Source: Brevundimonas sp. UBA7534 (GTDB taxonomy: Bacteria > Pseudomonadota > Alphaproteobacteria > Caulobacterales > Caulobacteraceae). From it: a stretch of DNA of 25,866 nucleotides. Each line of letters opens with the position of its first letter. The first letter of the stretch is position 1. Of this stretch, positions 1 to 7,145 are shown piece by piece. The notes below the pieces were generated by a model. That model did no database searches and was not told the DNA's origin. It was given only the letters and a program-made list of their open reading frames with translations. The position numbers were made by a program, and so were the translations under genes. The stretch lies in NCBI RefSeq assembly GCF_002479325.1, contig NZ_DLMO01000035.1, positions 16,573-42,438 of the forward strand. Reading direction: 5' to 3'.

Positions 1-14
1 CGCTCTTCCGATCT
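1..14. other. Residual Illumina adapter sequence at contig end
   Basis: The first 14 bases read CGCTCTTCCGATCT, the 3' end of the Illumina TruSeq adapter; the reverse complement, AGATCGGAAGAGCG, is the usual adapter-trimming sequence. The minus-strand reading frame of the adjacent gene runs into it and would gain the artificial residues RSEE. These bases are very probably not genomic and mark a physical contig end. Confidence 0.93.
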
Positions 15-239
15 GCGACCGTCGTTGCGCACCTCCACCGTGGCGACGGGACCAGCGGCGGTGGACTGGACGGCGACGATACGGGCCGACAGGGCGGGCG
101 GCGCGGCGGGCTGCATCGCCTCCCACACCACGATGGCCAGGGCCGCCAGCGTGACGAGGGCGCCCAGCGCGGCCATGACGGCCTGCAGCACCGGCCGGGG
201 GGCGACGATCTTTCGGGCGGGAGTCTTCCTGGACGGCAT
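15..239 (-). CDS. TIGR02588-like small membrane protein, 3' end missing
   Basis: Partial gene, ATG at 239, read toward the contig edge; 75 genuine codons remain before the adapter bases. The N-terminus is basic (MPSRKTPARK), followed by one hydrophobic segment at about residues 18-41 and an Ala/Pro-rich stretch. It then begins a beta-rich domain ending in VEVRNDGR. One N-terminal transmembrane helix followed by an extracytoplasmic domain with a V-x-N-x-G element matches what I recall of TIGR02588 proteins, which usually sit directly after a TIGR02587 gene, as here. The gap to the upstream stop is 4 bp, so the two are almost certainly cotranscribed. Function is unknown. The C-terminus is lost at the contig end, so the family call rests on context as much as on sequence. 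Confidence 0.72.
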
Positions 240-243
240 GGGC

Positions 244-1071
244 TCAGACCAGCAGGCGAGCGGCGGCGGCGCCGACGGCGGCGGGAAAGCCCAGGACGAC
301 CACGGTCTGGGTCAGGCCCTCCAGCGAATGGCCCTCGACCCGGCCGAACAGGAACAGGACGAACAGGCTGATTCCCAGGGCGATGGCGTAGCCGGGCAGG
401 GTGAAGTGGGCGAAGGCCTTGAGCGGATGTTCGGCCTCTTCCTGGCCGGCGAACCCGGCCTCGAAGACGATGACGTGCATCAGGGCGACCGAGGCGACGA
501 TCAGCGCCAGGGCGTGCCAGGGCGTGGCCTTGTAGGCGATCAGGATGACCTCCTCGGTCGGCGCCACGTTCAGGGCGAAGAACAGGGCGCCCGCCGCCAT
601 CAGGAACAGTTCGCCGACATAGGAGGCCTGGTCCTCGTCGCCGTCGTCGCCGCCCCCGCCCGCCAGCTGGCGCCGCGCCAGAAGGGCGCCCATGCCGCCG
701 GGTATCGCCTGCAGCGCCACCATGCCCAGGGCCTCGCGCGGGGGCGCGTTCCAGTCGACCACGCCGAACATCACCAGCAGGACCGAGGCGGTGACGAAGC
801 CGACCGCCAGGGCGACGGCGGTGTCCAGCAGGTCGTTCCTCAGCCCCCGCCGCTTCGAGAAGCCGGCGTAATAGGCCAGGCCGTACAGCAGCGGCAGGCC
901 GGACAGGATGAAGGCCAGCAGCCGCCAGCGATCCATCGTCACGCCCTGCTCCCACATCTCCATCGTCATCAGCAGGGGGACGTTGAACAGCAGCGCCCCG
1001 CCGAAGGCGCGGCCCAGGTCGCGCAGATAGGCGCTCTCTCGGCGCAGATCGAAGGGGCGGGCGGCGGTCAT
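244..1071 (-). CDS. TIGR02587 family integral membrane protein
   Basis: A 275-residue polytopic inner-membrane protein. About eight hydrophobic segments are visible, at roughly residues 22-40, 50-70, 82-104, 115-131, 150-170, 183-206, 222-243 and 253-274. A Gly/Asp-rich, cytosol-like loop (GGGGDDGDEDQ) lies between the fourth and fifth. The length, the N-terminal motif FNVPLLMTMEMWE and the P-T-E-E-V-I segment around residue 170 fit the TIGR02587 family as I remember it. The function of that family is not established. The start is ATG at 1071 with no good Shine-Dalgarno. It is divergent from the nucleoside hydrolase gene (97-bp gap) and is followed 4 bp later by the TIGR02588-like gene. No catalytic motif is visible, so I assign no activity. 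Confidence 0.8.
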   Translation of the reverse strand: MTAARPFDLRRESAYLRDLGRAFGGALLFNVPLLMTMEMWEQGVTMDRWRLLAFILSGLPLLYGLAYYAGFSKRRGLRNDLLDTAVALAVGFVTASVLLVMFGVVDWNAPPREALGMVALQAIPGGMGALLARRQLAGGGGDDGDEDQASYVGELFLMAAGALFFALNVAPTEEVILIAYKATPWHALALIVASVALMHVIVFEAGFAGQEEAEHPLKAFAHFTLPGYAIALGISLFVLFLFGRVEGHSLEGLTQTVVVLGFPAAVGAAAARLLV

Positions 1072-1167
1072 GTCGCGGCAACGCTTGGCGAGGCGCTTTG
1101 GCTCCGCAGCCGCCCGCCGCGACGGATGGCGCTTGCCGGGCGCGGCGGGGCTGCCTAGTCAGGCGCG

Positions 1168-2121
1168 GTGAACAAACCTGCCCTCATCATCGATTGCGAC
1201 CCCGGCGTGGACGACGCCGTGGCCTTGTTGCTGGCCTTTGCGGCGCCCACGCTGGAGCTGCTGGCCATCACCACCGTGGGCGGCAACGTGCCCGGCCATG
1301 CGACCCAGCGGAATGCGCGCATGATGCGCCAGATCGCCGGGCGGGCCGAGGTGCCCGTCTTCGGCGGGGCCGAGCGGCCGATGAAGCGGCCCCCGGCGGG
1401 CGCGGGCGAATTCCACGGGCCCGACGGGCTGGGCGACATGGCGCCGTTCGAGCCGACCGCCATCGTCGGCGACGGGCCGGCGGCCAACGCCATCGTCGAC
1501 CTGGTCATGCGCCGGCCCGAGGGGACGGTCGGCCTGGTCGTGCTGGGGCCGATGACCAATCTGGCGCTGGCCATGCGGCGCGAGCCCCGGCTGGCGGGGC
1601 GGCTGGGGCCGGTCGCCGTCATGGGCGGCGCGCGGTCCGAGGGCGGCAACATCACCGCCTCGGCCGAGTTCAACATCTGGGCCGACCCGGACGCGGCGGC
1701 GGTGGTGTTCGGTTCGGGCTGCGAGGTGGTCGCCTTCGGCCTGGACGCGACGCACCAGGTCCGGGCGACCGAGGCCCGCATCCGCGCCATAGAGGCGACC
1801 GACAGCGAGGCGGCGCGGACGACGGCGGCCATGCTGCGCTTCTCGCAGCGGGTGGAGCGCGAGATCGTCGGCTGGCCCACGCCCGACTGGGGCGCGCCGC
1901 TGCACGACGCCTGCCCGGTGGCCTGGACGATGGCGCCCGAGCTGTTCGATCTGAGGCCGTGCCGCATCGAGGTGGAGACGCAGTCGGACCTGACGCGCGG
2001 CCATACGGCGGTGGATTTCCGCGTCGATCCGGCGACGGCGCGCCACCGCTGGGCGGTCGGCGCCGACGCCCAGGGGGTGTTCGACCTGATCGCCCGCACC
2101 CTGGCGGAGGCCGCCCGATGA
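1168..2121 (+). CDS. Nucleoside hydrolase (inosine/uridine-preferring type)
   Basis: A 317-residue cytosolic enzyme expected to hydrolyse the N-glycosidic bond of ribonucleosides, releasing base and ribose. The calcium- and ribose-binding aspartate cluster D9-C-D11-P-G-V-D15-D16 is at the N-terminus. The EFN-x3-DPDAA motif is present near residue 170. The C-terminal His-Asp pair (H246-D247, in LHDACPVAW) matches the family's active site. The length is normal for the family (about 310-320). The start is GTG at 1168 because an in-frame TAG lies at 1156-1158; only a weak AGG precedes it. Its stop overlaps the ribokinase start in ATGA, so translation is probably coupled and the released ribose would pass to that kinase. 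Substrate preference (purine or pyrimidine) cannot be read from the sequence. Confidence 0.93.
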   Translation: MNKPALIIDCDPGVDDAVALLLAFAAPTLELLAITTVGGNVPGHATQRNARMMRQIAGRAEVPVFGGAERPMKRPPAGAGEFHGPDGLGDMAPFEPTAIVGDGPAANAIVDLVMRRPEGTVGLVVLGPMTNLALAMRREPRLAGRLGPVAVMGGARSEGGNITASAEFNIWADPDAAAVVFGSGCEVVAFGLDATHQVRATEARIRAIEATDSEAARTTAAMLRFSQRVEREIVGWPTPDWGAPLHDACPVAWTMAPELFDLRPCRIEVETQSDLTRGHTAVDFRVDPATARHRWAVGADAQGVFDLIARTLAEAAR

Positions 2122-2960
2122 GGATCACCGTGGTCGGTTCGATCAACCTGGACTTCGTCGCGCGCGCGCCGCACCTGCCCGCGCCGGGCGAGACGGTGAC
2201 GGGCGCGGTCCTGTCGCGCCATCCCGGCGGCAAGGGCGCCAACCAGGCGCTGGCGGCCGAGAAACTGGGGGCCGAGGTCTGCCTGATCGGACGGGTCGGG
2301 AACGACGCCCAGGCCGGGGAGGCGCTGGCCCTTATGGAACAGTTCGGCGTCGACCTGGCGGGGGTGGAGGTGGACGTGGCCGCCCCGACCGGCGTGGCCC
2401 TGATCGCCGTCGATGCGGCGGGCGAGAACCAGATCGTCGTCGCGGCCGGGGCCAATCATCTGGTCACGCCCGAACAGTTGCCGCAGCGGATCGAAGGCGC
2501 GCTGATCGTGCAGCTGGAGCTGCCGGTCGAGACGGTGGAGGCGGCGGTGGGCCGCGCGACCGGCTTCGTCGTGGCCAATCTGGCGCCGGCCCAGCCGGTG
2601 TCGGAGCTGCTGCTGCGCCGGGCCGACCTGATCGTGGTCAACGAGACCGAGGCCGCCTTCTACGGCGACGGCCTGCACCGGGGCGGCGGCCGGGTTGTGG
2701 TGACCAAGGGCGCCAAGGGCGCGGCCATGTACCAGCGCGGGGTCGAGATGGCCTGGGCGACGCCGCCCGTGGTCGAGGCGGTCGATGCGACGGGGGCCGG
2801 CGACGCCTTCGTGGGCGCCATCGCCGTGGCCCTGCTGGAAGGCATGGCGCCGGACGCGGCCCTGCGCTTCGCCTGCGCCGCCGGAGCCGCCGCCGCCGCG
2901 CGCGCCGGCGCCCAGTCGTCGCTGCCCGAACGGGACGAGGTGGAGGCCCTGCTGGCCTAG
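2118..2960 (+). CDS. rbsK: Ribokinase (PfkB family)
   Basis: A 280-residue PfkB-family sugar kinase, expected to phosphorylate D-ribose at O5 with ATP. Visible motifs in order: the N-terminal substrate-site strand GSINLDFV (residues 7-14), the PfkB signature GGKGANQA (about 37-44), VNETEA (about 175-180), VTKGAKGA, and the catalytic anion-hole motif DATGAGDAF with general base D229. It is somewhat shorter than E. coli RbsK (309 residues), but all core motifs are intact. The ATG at 2118 overlaps the nucleoside hydrolase stop by 4 bp. This pairing argues for ribose rather than another sugar as substrate. It ends at a TAG just before a 29-nt palindrome that may terminate or stabilise the transcript. 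Confidence 0.92.
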   Translation: MRITVVGSINLDFVARAPHLPAPGETVTGAVLSRHPGGKGANQALAAEKLGAEVCLIGRVGNDAQAGEALALMEQFGVDLAGVEVDVAAPTGVALIAVDAAGENQIVVAAGANHLVTPEQLPQRIEGALIVQLELPVETVEAAVGRATGFVVANLAPAQPVSELLLRRADLIVVNETEAAFYGDGLHRGGGRVVVTKGAKGAAMYQRGVEMAWATPPVVEAVDATGAGDAFVGAIAVALLEGMAPDAALRFACAAGAAAAARAGAQSSLPERDEVEALLA

Positions 2961-2970
2961 GCGGCGACCC

Positions 2971-2999
2971 GATCTTCCCCCGCGAGGCGGGGGAGGATC
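2971..2999. repeat. Intergenic palindrome after ribokinase (REP-like or terminator)
   Basis: Ten bases after the ribokinase stop there is a 29-nt self-complementary sequence. GATCTTCCCCCGC (2971-2983) pairs with GCGGGGGAGGATC (2987-2999) around a 3-nt GAG loop, with one G-T wobble. No T-run follows, so a classical Rho-independent terminator is only a weak reading. The C-rich/G-rich form resembles short palindromes often scattered between genes in Caulobacterales, but this window has only one copy. Confidence 0.5.
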
Positions 3000-3066
3000 G
3001 TCCCGACCGAATCGGCGCATCGGCGAGCCTTGACGCCTCCGGTATCGCGGGCGACCCTTCCGATAT

Positions 3067-3080
3067 TGAGAACGTTCACA
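3067..3080. promoter_or_regulatory. Possible LacI-type operator upstream of GH5 gene
   Basis: The 14-mer TGAGAACGTTCACA is palindromic at 12 of 14 positions and centred on CG, with core GAACGTTC. It ends 20 bp before the GH5 start, and an extra AGAACGT half-site follows at 3081-3087. A CG-centred palindrome in front of a secreted glycosidase gene is typical of LacI-family repressor sites. The regulator is not in the window, so this is a pattern-based suggestion. Confidence 0.4.
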
Positions 3081-3100
3081 AGAACGTCCGGGAGGCGACG

Positions 3101-4822
3101 ATGAAGGCTTTGGCATGGGCCGCCTGTGCGGTCGCGATGGGCGCGGCGGGCGTCGCTTCGGCGCAGGACTGGCTGAAGGTGGAGGGGACGCGGATCGTCG
3201 ACGAGGCGGGCGATCCGGTGATCCTGCGCGGCATGGGCCTGGGCGGCTGGCTGCTGCAGGAAGGCTATATGCTGCAACTGGGCGCCCTGGGTCAGCAACA
3301 CGTCATCCGTGAACGGATCGTCGACCTGATCGGCGAGGAGAAGACGCAGGCCTTCTACGCCGCCTGGCGGGCCAACTACACGACCAAGGCCGACATCGAC
3401 GCCATGGGGCGCTGGGGCTTCAACTCGGTGCGGCTGCCGATGCACTACGACCGGCTGACCCTGCCGGTCGAGCAGGAGCCGGTTCCGGGCCAGGACACCT
3501 GGAAGGCGGAGGGCTTCGCCGAGATCGACGCCCTCTTGGCCTGGACCAAGGCGAACGGCCTGCACCTGATCCTGGATCTGCACGCCGCGCCGGGCGGGCA
3601 GGGCTCGGACCTGGCCATCTCGGACCGCGACCCGGACAAGCCCTCGCTGTGGGACAGCGCCGAGAACCGGCGCAAGACCGTCGCCCTGTGGCGGCGCCTG
3701 GCCGAACGCTACGCCGACGAGCCGGGGATCGGCGCCTATGACATTCTCAACGAGCCGAACTGGGACTTCGAAAAGCCCGGCGGCGGGCACGGCTGCGAAG
3801 AGACGACGAACGCCCCGCTGCGCCAGCTGATGACCGAGATCACCACCGCCATCCGCGAGGTGGACAAGCGGCACATCATCGTCATCGAGGGCAACTGCTG
3901 GGGAAACAACTATCGCGGCGTGACGCCCCTGTGGGACGACAACACCGTCATCAGCTTCCACAAATACTGGAACGCCACCGACCGGGCCTCCATCGCCGAC
4001 GTCCTGAGGCTGAGGGAGGAGACCGGCGCGCCGGTGTGGCTGGGGGAATCGGGCGAGAACTCCAACACCTGGTTCACCGAGACGATCGCCACGGTGGAGG
4101 GCGAGGGGATCGGCTGGGCCTTCTGGCCGCTGAAGAAGATCGGCTTCAACCAGCCGCTGGAGATCGCGCCCAATCCGGGCTGGCCCGCGCTGGTCGCCTG
4201 GCTGACGGGCGAGGGGCCGCGTCCGTCGGCGGCCGAGGCGGAGGCGACGCTGATGCGGCTGGCGACGCACGACATCCGCTTCGAGAACGCGATCCAGCAT
4301 CGCGACGTGGTCGACGCCATGCTGCGCCAGCCCCATTCCGACTCCGTCGTTCCGTACGCGGATCATCGGGTGAGGGCGCAGGGGCTGACGATCCGGGCGG
4401 CGGACTACGACCTGGGGCGGGCGGGCGTCGCCTGGTCGGACGTCTATGATTCCGACACCGACGGGCCGGGCGAGCGGATCCCCTGGTGGAACACCGGCCG
4501 CACCTGGCGCAACGACGGGGTGGACATCGCTCTGGACGGGAGCCGGCCGGTCGTGGCCGAGTTCGAGACCGGCGAATGGCTGCGCTACACCCTGACGGCC
4601 GACGCCGCGGGCGCGCGGGCGCTGTCGGTGATCGGGGCCGGCGGCCGGGTGTCGGTGTCGCTGAACGGCGGCGCACCGGTCGCGGTCGACCTGGCCGACG
4701 GCGACGGATGGCATCAGGCGACCACGCCCGCCCTGCCGTTCCAGCCGGGAACCAACACCCTGATCCTGAAGGCCGAGGCCTGCGACGCCTGCCGCGTGGA
4801 GGCGATCCGGGTCGGGCCGTGA
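3101..4822 (+). CDS. Secreted GH5 family glycoside hydrolase with C-terminal CBM6-like module
   Basis: A 573-residue secreted glycosidase. It has a Sec signal peptide (about residues 1-21, cleavage after ASA) and a GH5 TIM barrel over about 25-375. The acid/base is E218 in YDILNEPN and the nucleophile is E316 in VWLGESGEN. Other barrel motifs are NSVRLPMHY and LDLHAAPGGQ. A C-terminal beta-sandwich (about 430-573) contains a DVYDSDTDG segment, aromatic residues (WWNTGRTWRNDG) and EWLRYTL, typical of CBM6/CBM35 carbohydrate-binding modules. The likely substrate is a beta-1,4- or beta-1,3-glucan; the exact linkage is not determinable here. The start has GGGAGG 6 bp upstream and a possible LacI-type operator in the leader. 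It converges with the downstream alcohol dehydrogenase gene, 4 bp apart, with no room for a separate terminator. Confidence 0.9.
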   Translation: MKALAWAACAVAMGAAGVASAQDWLKVEGTRIVDEAGDPVILRGMGLGGWLLQEGYMLQLGALGQQHVIRERIVDLIGEEKTQAFYAAWRANYTTKADIDAMGRWGFNSVRLPMHYDRLTLPVEQEPVPGQDTWKAEGFAEIDALLAWTKANGLHLILDLHAAPGGQGSDLAISDRDPDKPSLWDSAENRRKTVALWRRLAERYADEPGIGAYDILNEPNWDFEKPGGGHGCEETTNAPLRQLMTEITTAIREVDKRHIIVIEGNCWGNNYRGVTPLWDDNTVISFHKYWNATDRASIADVLRLREETGAPVWLGESGENSNTWFTETIATVEGEGIGWAFWPLKKIGFNQPLEIAPNPGWPALVAWLTGEGPRPSAAEAEATLMRLATHDIRFENAIQHRDVVDAMLRQPHSDSVVPYADHRVRAQGLTIRAADYDLGRAGVAWSDVYDSDTDGPGERIPWWNTGRTWRNDGVDIALDGSRPVVAEFETGEWLRYTLTADAAGARALSVIGAGGRVSVSLNGGAPVAVDLADGDGWHQATTPALPFQPGTNTLILKAEACDACRVEAIRVGP

Positions 4823-4826
4823 GGCC

Positions 4827-5957
4827 TCAGGGTCGGACGACCAGGCGCACCACCTCGCCGGCGGCGAGACGGTCGAAGCCGGCGTTGATGTCGTCCAGGG
4901 CGATGACGCCGCTGAGCAGGCGGTCCACGGGCAGGCGGCCGTCGCGGTACAGGGCGACGTACCGGGGGATGTCGCGGCTGGGGACGCAGGTCCCGATATA
5001 GGAGCCCTTCAATGTGCGCTCCTCGCCGACCAGGCTGACGACGTTGACGGCCAGGGCCGCGTCGGGCGGGGGCAGGCCGGCGGTAACGGTGGTTCCGCCG
5101 CGCCGGGTCATCTTCCAGGCGCTTTCGAGCGCGCGGACCGAGCCGGCCATCTCGAAGGCGACGTCGGCGCCGCCGTTCGTCAGGGCGCGCACCTGCTCCA
5201 CCGCGTCGGGGTCGGCGGCGTTGACGGTGCGGACGGGGCCCAGGGTCCGGGCCAGCGCCAGCTTGTCCTCGGACAGGTCCACGGCGACGACCGGCGCGGC
5301 GCCGCAGGCCAGGGCGCCCAGGACGCTGGCCAGGCCCACGCCGCCCAGGCCCACCACGACCACGCTCTGCCCCGCCCGGACCGCCGCCGTATTGACCACG
5401 GCCCCCACGCCCGTCAGCACGGCGCAGCCGAACAGGGCGGCGATCTCGAACGGCAGGTCCGGGTCGATGCGCACCAGCGACCGACGCGAGACCACGGCGC
5501 GGTCGGCGAAGGCGGAGCAGCCGAGGTGATGATGGATCGGCGCGCCCTCGCGGAACAGGCGCCGGGCGCCGCCCAGCAGTTCGCCCCGGCCGTTGGCGGC
5601 GGCGCCCGGCTCGCACAGGGCGGGCCGTCCGCCGGCGCAGGGATCGCAGTGGCCGCAGGACGGCATGAAGACCATGACCACGGGGTCGCCGATGGTCAGG
5701 TCGTCGACGCCGGGGCCCAGCGCCTCGACCACGCCGGCGGCCTCGTGGCCCAGGGCCATGGGCAGGGGGCGGGGGCGGTCGCCGTTGATGACCGACAGAT
5801 CCGAATGGCACAGGCCCGCCGCGCGGATCGCCACCTGGACCTCGCCCCGGCCGGGCGGCTCCAGCGCGACGGTCTGGACCGCCAAGGGGCGGCTGTCGGC
5901 GTAGGGGCGCGCGGCGCCCATCTCGGACAGGACGGCGGCGCGGGTCTGGTGGGACAT
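4827..5957 (-). CDS. Zinc-dependent alcohol dehydrogenase (class III-like MDR)
   Basis: A 376-residue medium-chain dehydrogenase, NAD(H)-dependent by motif. Catalytic zinc ligands are C50 (GLCHSD), H71-E72 (GHEAAG) and C177 (LFGCAVLTGVGAV). The structural zinc is held by C101, C104, C107 and C115. The Rossmann motif GLGGVG is at 202-207, with D226 at the position that favours NAD over NADP. The LFGCAVLTG segment is shared with class III, aryl-alcohol and mycothiol/NDMA-type enzymes, so the natural substrate is uncertain. The conserved reading begins at ATG 5957 (MSHQTRAAV) with GAAGG upstream; an in-frame extension to 6068 has no family similarity and is probably not translated. The gene is divergent from the thioesterase gene. 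Confidence 0.9.
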   Translation of the reverse strand: MSHQTRAAVLSEMGAARPYADSRPLAVQTVALEPPGRGEVQVAIRAAGLCHSDLSVINGDRPRPLPMALGHEAAGVVEALGPGVDDLTIGDPVVMVFMPSCGHCDPCAGGRPALCEPGAAANGRGELLGGARRLFREGAPIHHHLGCSAFADRAVVSRRSLVRIDPDLPFEIAALFGCAVLTGVGAVVNTAAVRAGQSVVVVGLGGVGLASVLGALACGAAPVVAVDLSEDKLALARTLGPVRTVNAADPDAVEQVRALTNGGADVAFEMAGSVRALESAWKMTRRGGTTVTAGLPPPDAALAVNVVSLVGEERTLKGSYIGTCVPSRDIPRYVALYRDGRLPVDRLLSGVIALDDINAGFDRLAAGEVVRLVVRP

Positions 5958-6079
5958 GGTCAAGCCTTCGTCATCGACCGTCATTCGATAGGCGCTTGAC
6001 GTCGCGTCGTCCAAGCCCGAGCGTCGCGGCACGGCCGAGAGCGCCGCCGAAAGGCGCCGGCGCCGCAAGGGAGAAGCGA

Positions 6080-6514
6080 ATGCCGAAGAGAGACGAAGGC
6101 CCCCTGGCCGACCGCGCCACCTATCGGGCCTTCCACATGGTCTCGACCCGCTGGGCCGACAACGACCAGTACGGGCACATCAACAACGCCAAATTCTACG
6201 AGTTCGTGGACTCGGCGGTGAACGCCCACCTGCTGATCGCCGACGCGCTGGACGACTCCATCGGCCTGGTCGTCGACAGCGGCTGCCGCTACGCCTCGGC
6301 GCTGAAGTTCCCCGACGTGATCGAGGTGGGGATCAAGGTCGACCACATCGGCACGTCCAGCGTGCGCTATGGTTTCGCGGTGTTCCGGCGCGGCGTGGCG
6401 ACGCCCGCCGCCATCGGTCATTTCGTCCACGTCTACGTCGACGCCGCCACCCGCCGGCCCAAGCCCCTGCCGGAAAAGCTGCGCGCGGTGGTGGAGAATC
6501 TGAGGGCGGAATAG
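6080..6514 (+). CDS. Acyl-CoA thioesterase, 4HBT/YbgC-like hotdog fold
   Basis: A 144-residue single-domain hotdog protein. The N-terminal signature STRWADNDQYGHINNAKFYE (residues 22-41) carries the active-site Asp region (D27/D29) and the GHxNN helix cap typical of 4-hydroxybenzoyl-CoA thioesterase relatives. It is expected to hydrolyse acyl-CoA thioesters in the cytosol, probably as a tetramer. The start at ATG 6080 is supported by AAGGGAG at 6067-6073; an in-frame upstream ATG at 5996 would add 28 low-complexity residues and overlap the divergent promoter region. Nothing around it identifies the acyl group. It reads away from the alcohol dehydrogenase gene and could share a regulatory region with it. 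Confidence 0.88.
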   Translation: MPKRDEGPLADRATYRAFHMVSTRWADNDQYGHINNAKFYEFVDSAVNAHLLIADALDDSIGLVVDSGCRYASALKFPDVIEVGIKVDHIGTSSVRYGFAVFRRGVATPAAIGHFVHVYVDAATRRPKPLPEKLRAVVENLRAE

Positions 6515-6646
6515 GGCGCGCGCGGTCCGGCGCGGTTCACGCCCCGGTAAGCATGGTCCTCAAGGCCCGGTTAGCCCTGTTCGCTCGCCGGACCTTAAGA
6601 GGCGCCGGTCTAGGGTTCGTCTGCAATGAGCAGATCGGAACCACCG

Positions 6647-7069
6647 ATGACCCACCGCGTCCTTCGCGCCCTTGCCGCCGCAACGCTCGGCCTGGGCCTG
6701 TTCGCCGCCGCAGCGCCGGCCCTGGCCGGGCCCACCGCCGGGGGCACCTATCGTCTTCGCGCCACCGTGCCGGTGGCCTGCTGGGTGAAGCCCACGTCGC
6801 CCGTCATGGCCGAGAGCGGCCGGTCCGGCGAAGTGGTCGAGGCCTGCAACAGCCCCGGCGGCTTCACCGTCTCGGCCCAGTATCGCCCGCTGTCGCCCAC
6901 CGAGAAGGCGACGATGTTCTATGGCGACCGGATCCTGGACCTGGACAAGTCCGGCGGACAGGTGCTGCGCCGCTCCAGCATCGCCACCATCCGATCGGTG
7001 TCCTACCGCTTCAACGAGGTGGAGCTGGAACAGCCGCTGATCCTGGCGCTGACGATCCAGCCGATCTGA
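6647..7069 (+). CDS. Small secreted two-cysteine protein, possibly pilus-associated
   Basis: A 140-residue protein with a clear Sec signal peptide (MTHRVLRALAAATLG..., cleavage probably after ALA near residue 27). The mature part is beta-strand-rich with just two cysteines (in PVACWVKP and VEACNSP), consistent with one disulfide. It ends in a hydrophobic strand, LILALTIQPI. This pattern is shared by spore-coat-U/Csu-type pilin folds, and the gene sits beside the pilus operon, but I see no decisive family motif, so the role is inference. ATG 6647 has GGAA 6 bp upstream; an alternative ATG at 6626 with AGGG upstream would add seven residues. It converges on the tip-protein gene across a strong hairpin at 7094-7124. 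Confidence 0.72.
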   Translation: MTHRVLRALAAATLGLGLFAAAAPALAGPTAGGTYRLRATVPVACWVKPTSPVMAESGRSGEVVEACNSPGGFTVSAQYRPLSPTEKATMFYGDRILDLDKSGGQVLRRSSIATIRSVSYRFNEVELEQPLILALTIQPI

Positions 7070-7093
7070 TCGGATCGACAGCCAGACGCCTCG

Positions 7094-7132
7094 AAGGGGC
7101 GGGTCGCGCGGCGGCCCGCCCCTTTCGCGTTT
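7094..7132. terminator. Strong hairpin terminator between convergent genes
   Basis: A 14-bp stem pairs AAGGGGCGGGTCGC (7094-7107) with GCGGCCCGCCCCTT (7111-7124), with one G-T wobble and a 3-nt loop. TCGCGTTT follows on the plus strand. It lies between the stop of the plus-strand secreted protein and the stop of the minus-strand tip protein, so it can serve both directions. The U-tract is short and interrupted. Confidence 0.72.
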
Positions 7133-7145
7133 CAGCCCGCGCGCC

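Noticed and set aside
25..1158. Long plus-strand open frame over the first two genes
   Set aside because: Composition is Gln/Gly/Arg-rich without family motifs; the minus-strand frames encode a coherent membrane protein pair. It is a high-GC shadow frame.
1155..3116. Long minus-strand frame opposite nucleoside hydrolase and ribokinase
   Set aside because: The plus strand has full catalytic motifs for both enzymes; the antisense frame is low-complexity and starts and ends at arbitrary points.
6632..6640. AGATCGGAA, a 9-base match to the adapter
   Set aside because: It lacks the following GAGC and lies in continuous sequence upstream of a good signal-peptide ORF; chance match.
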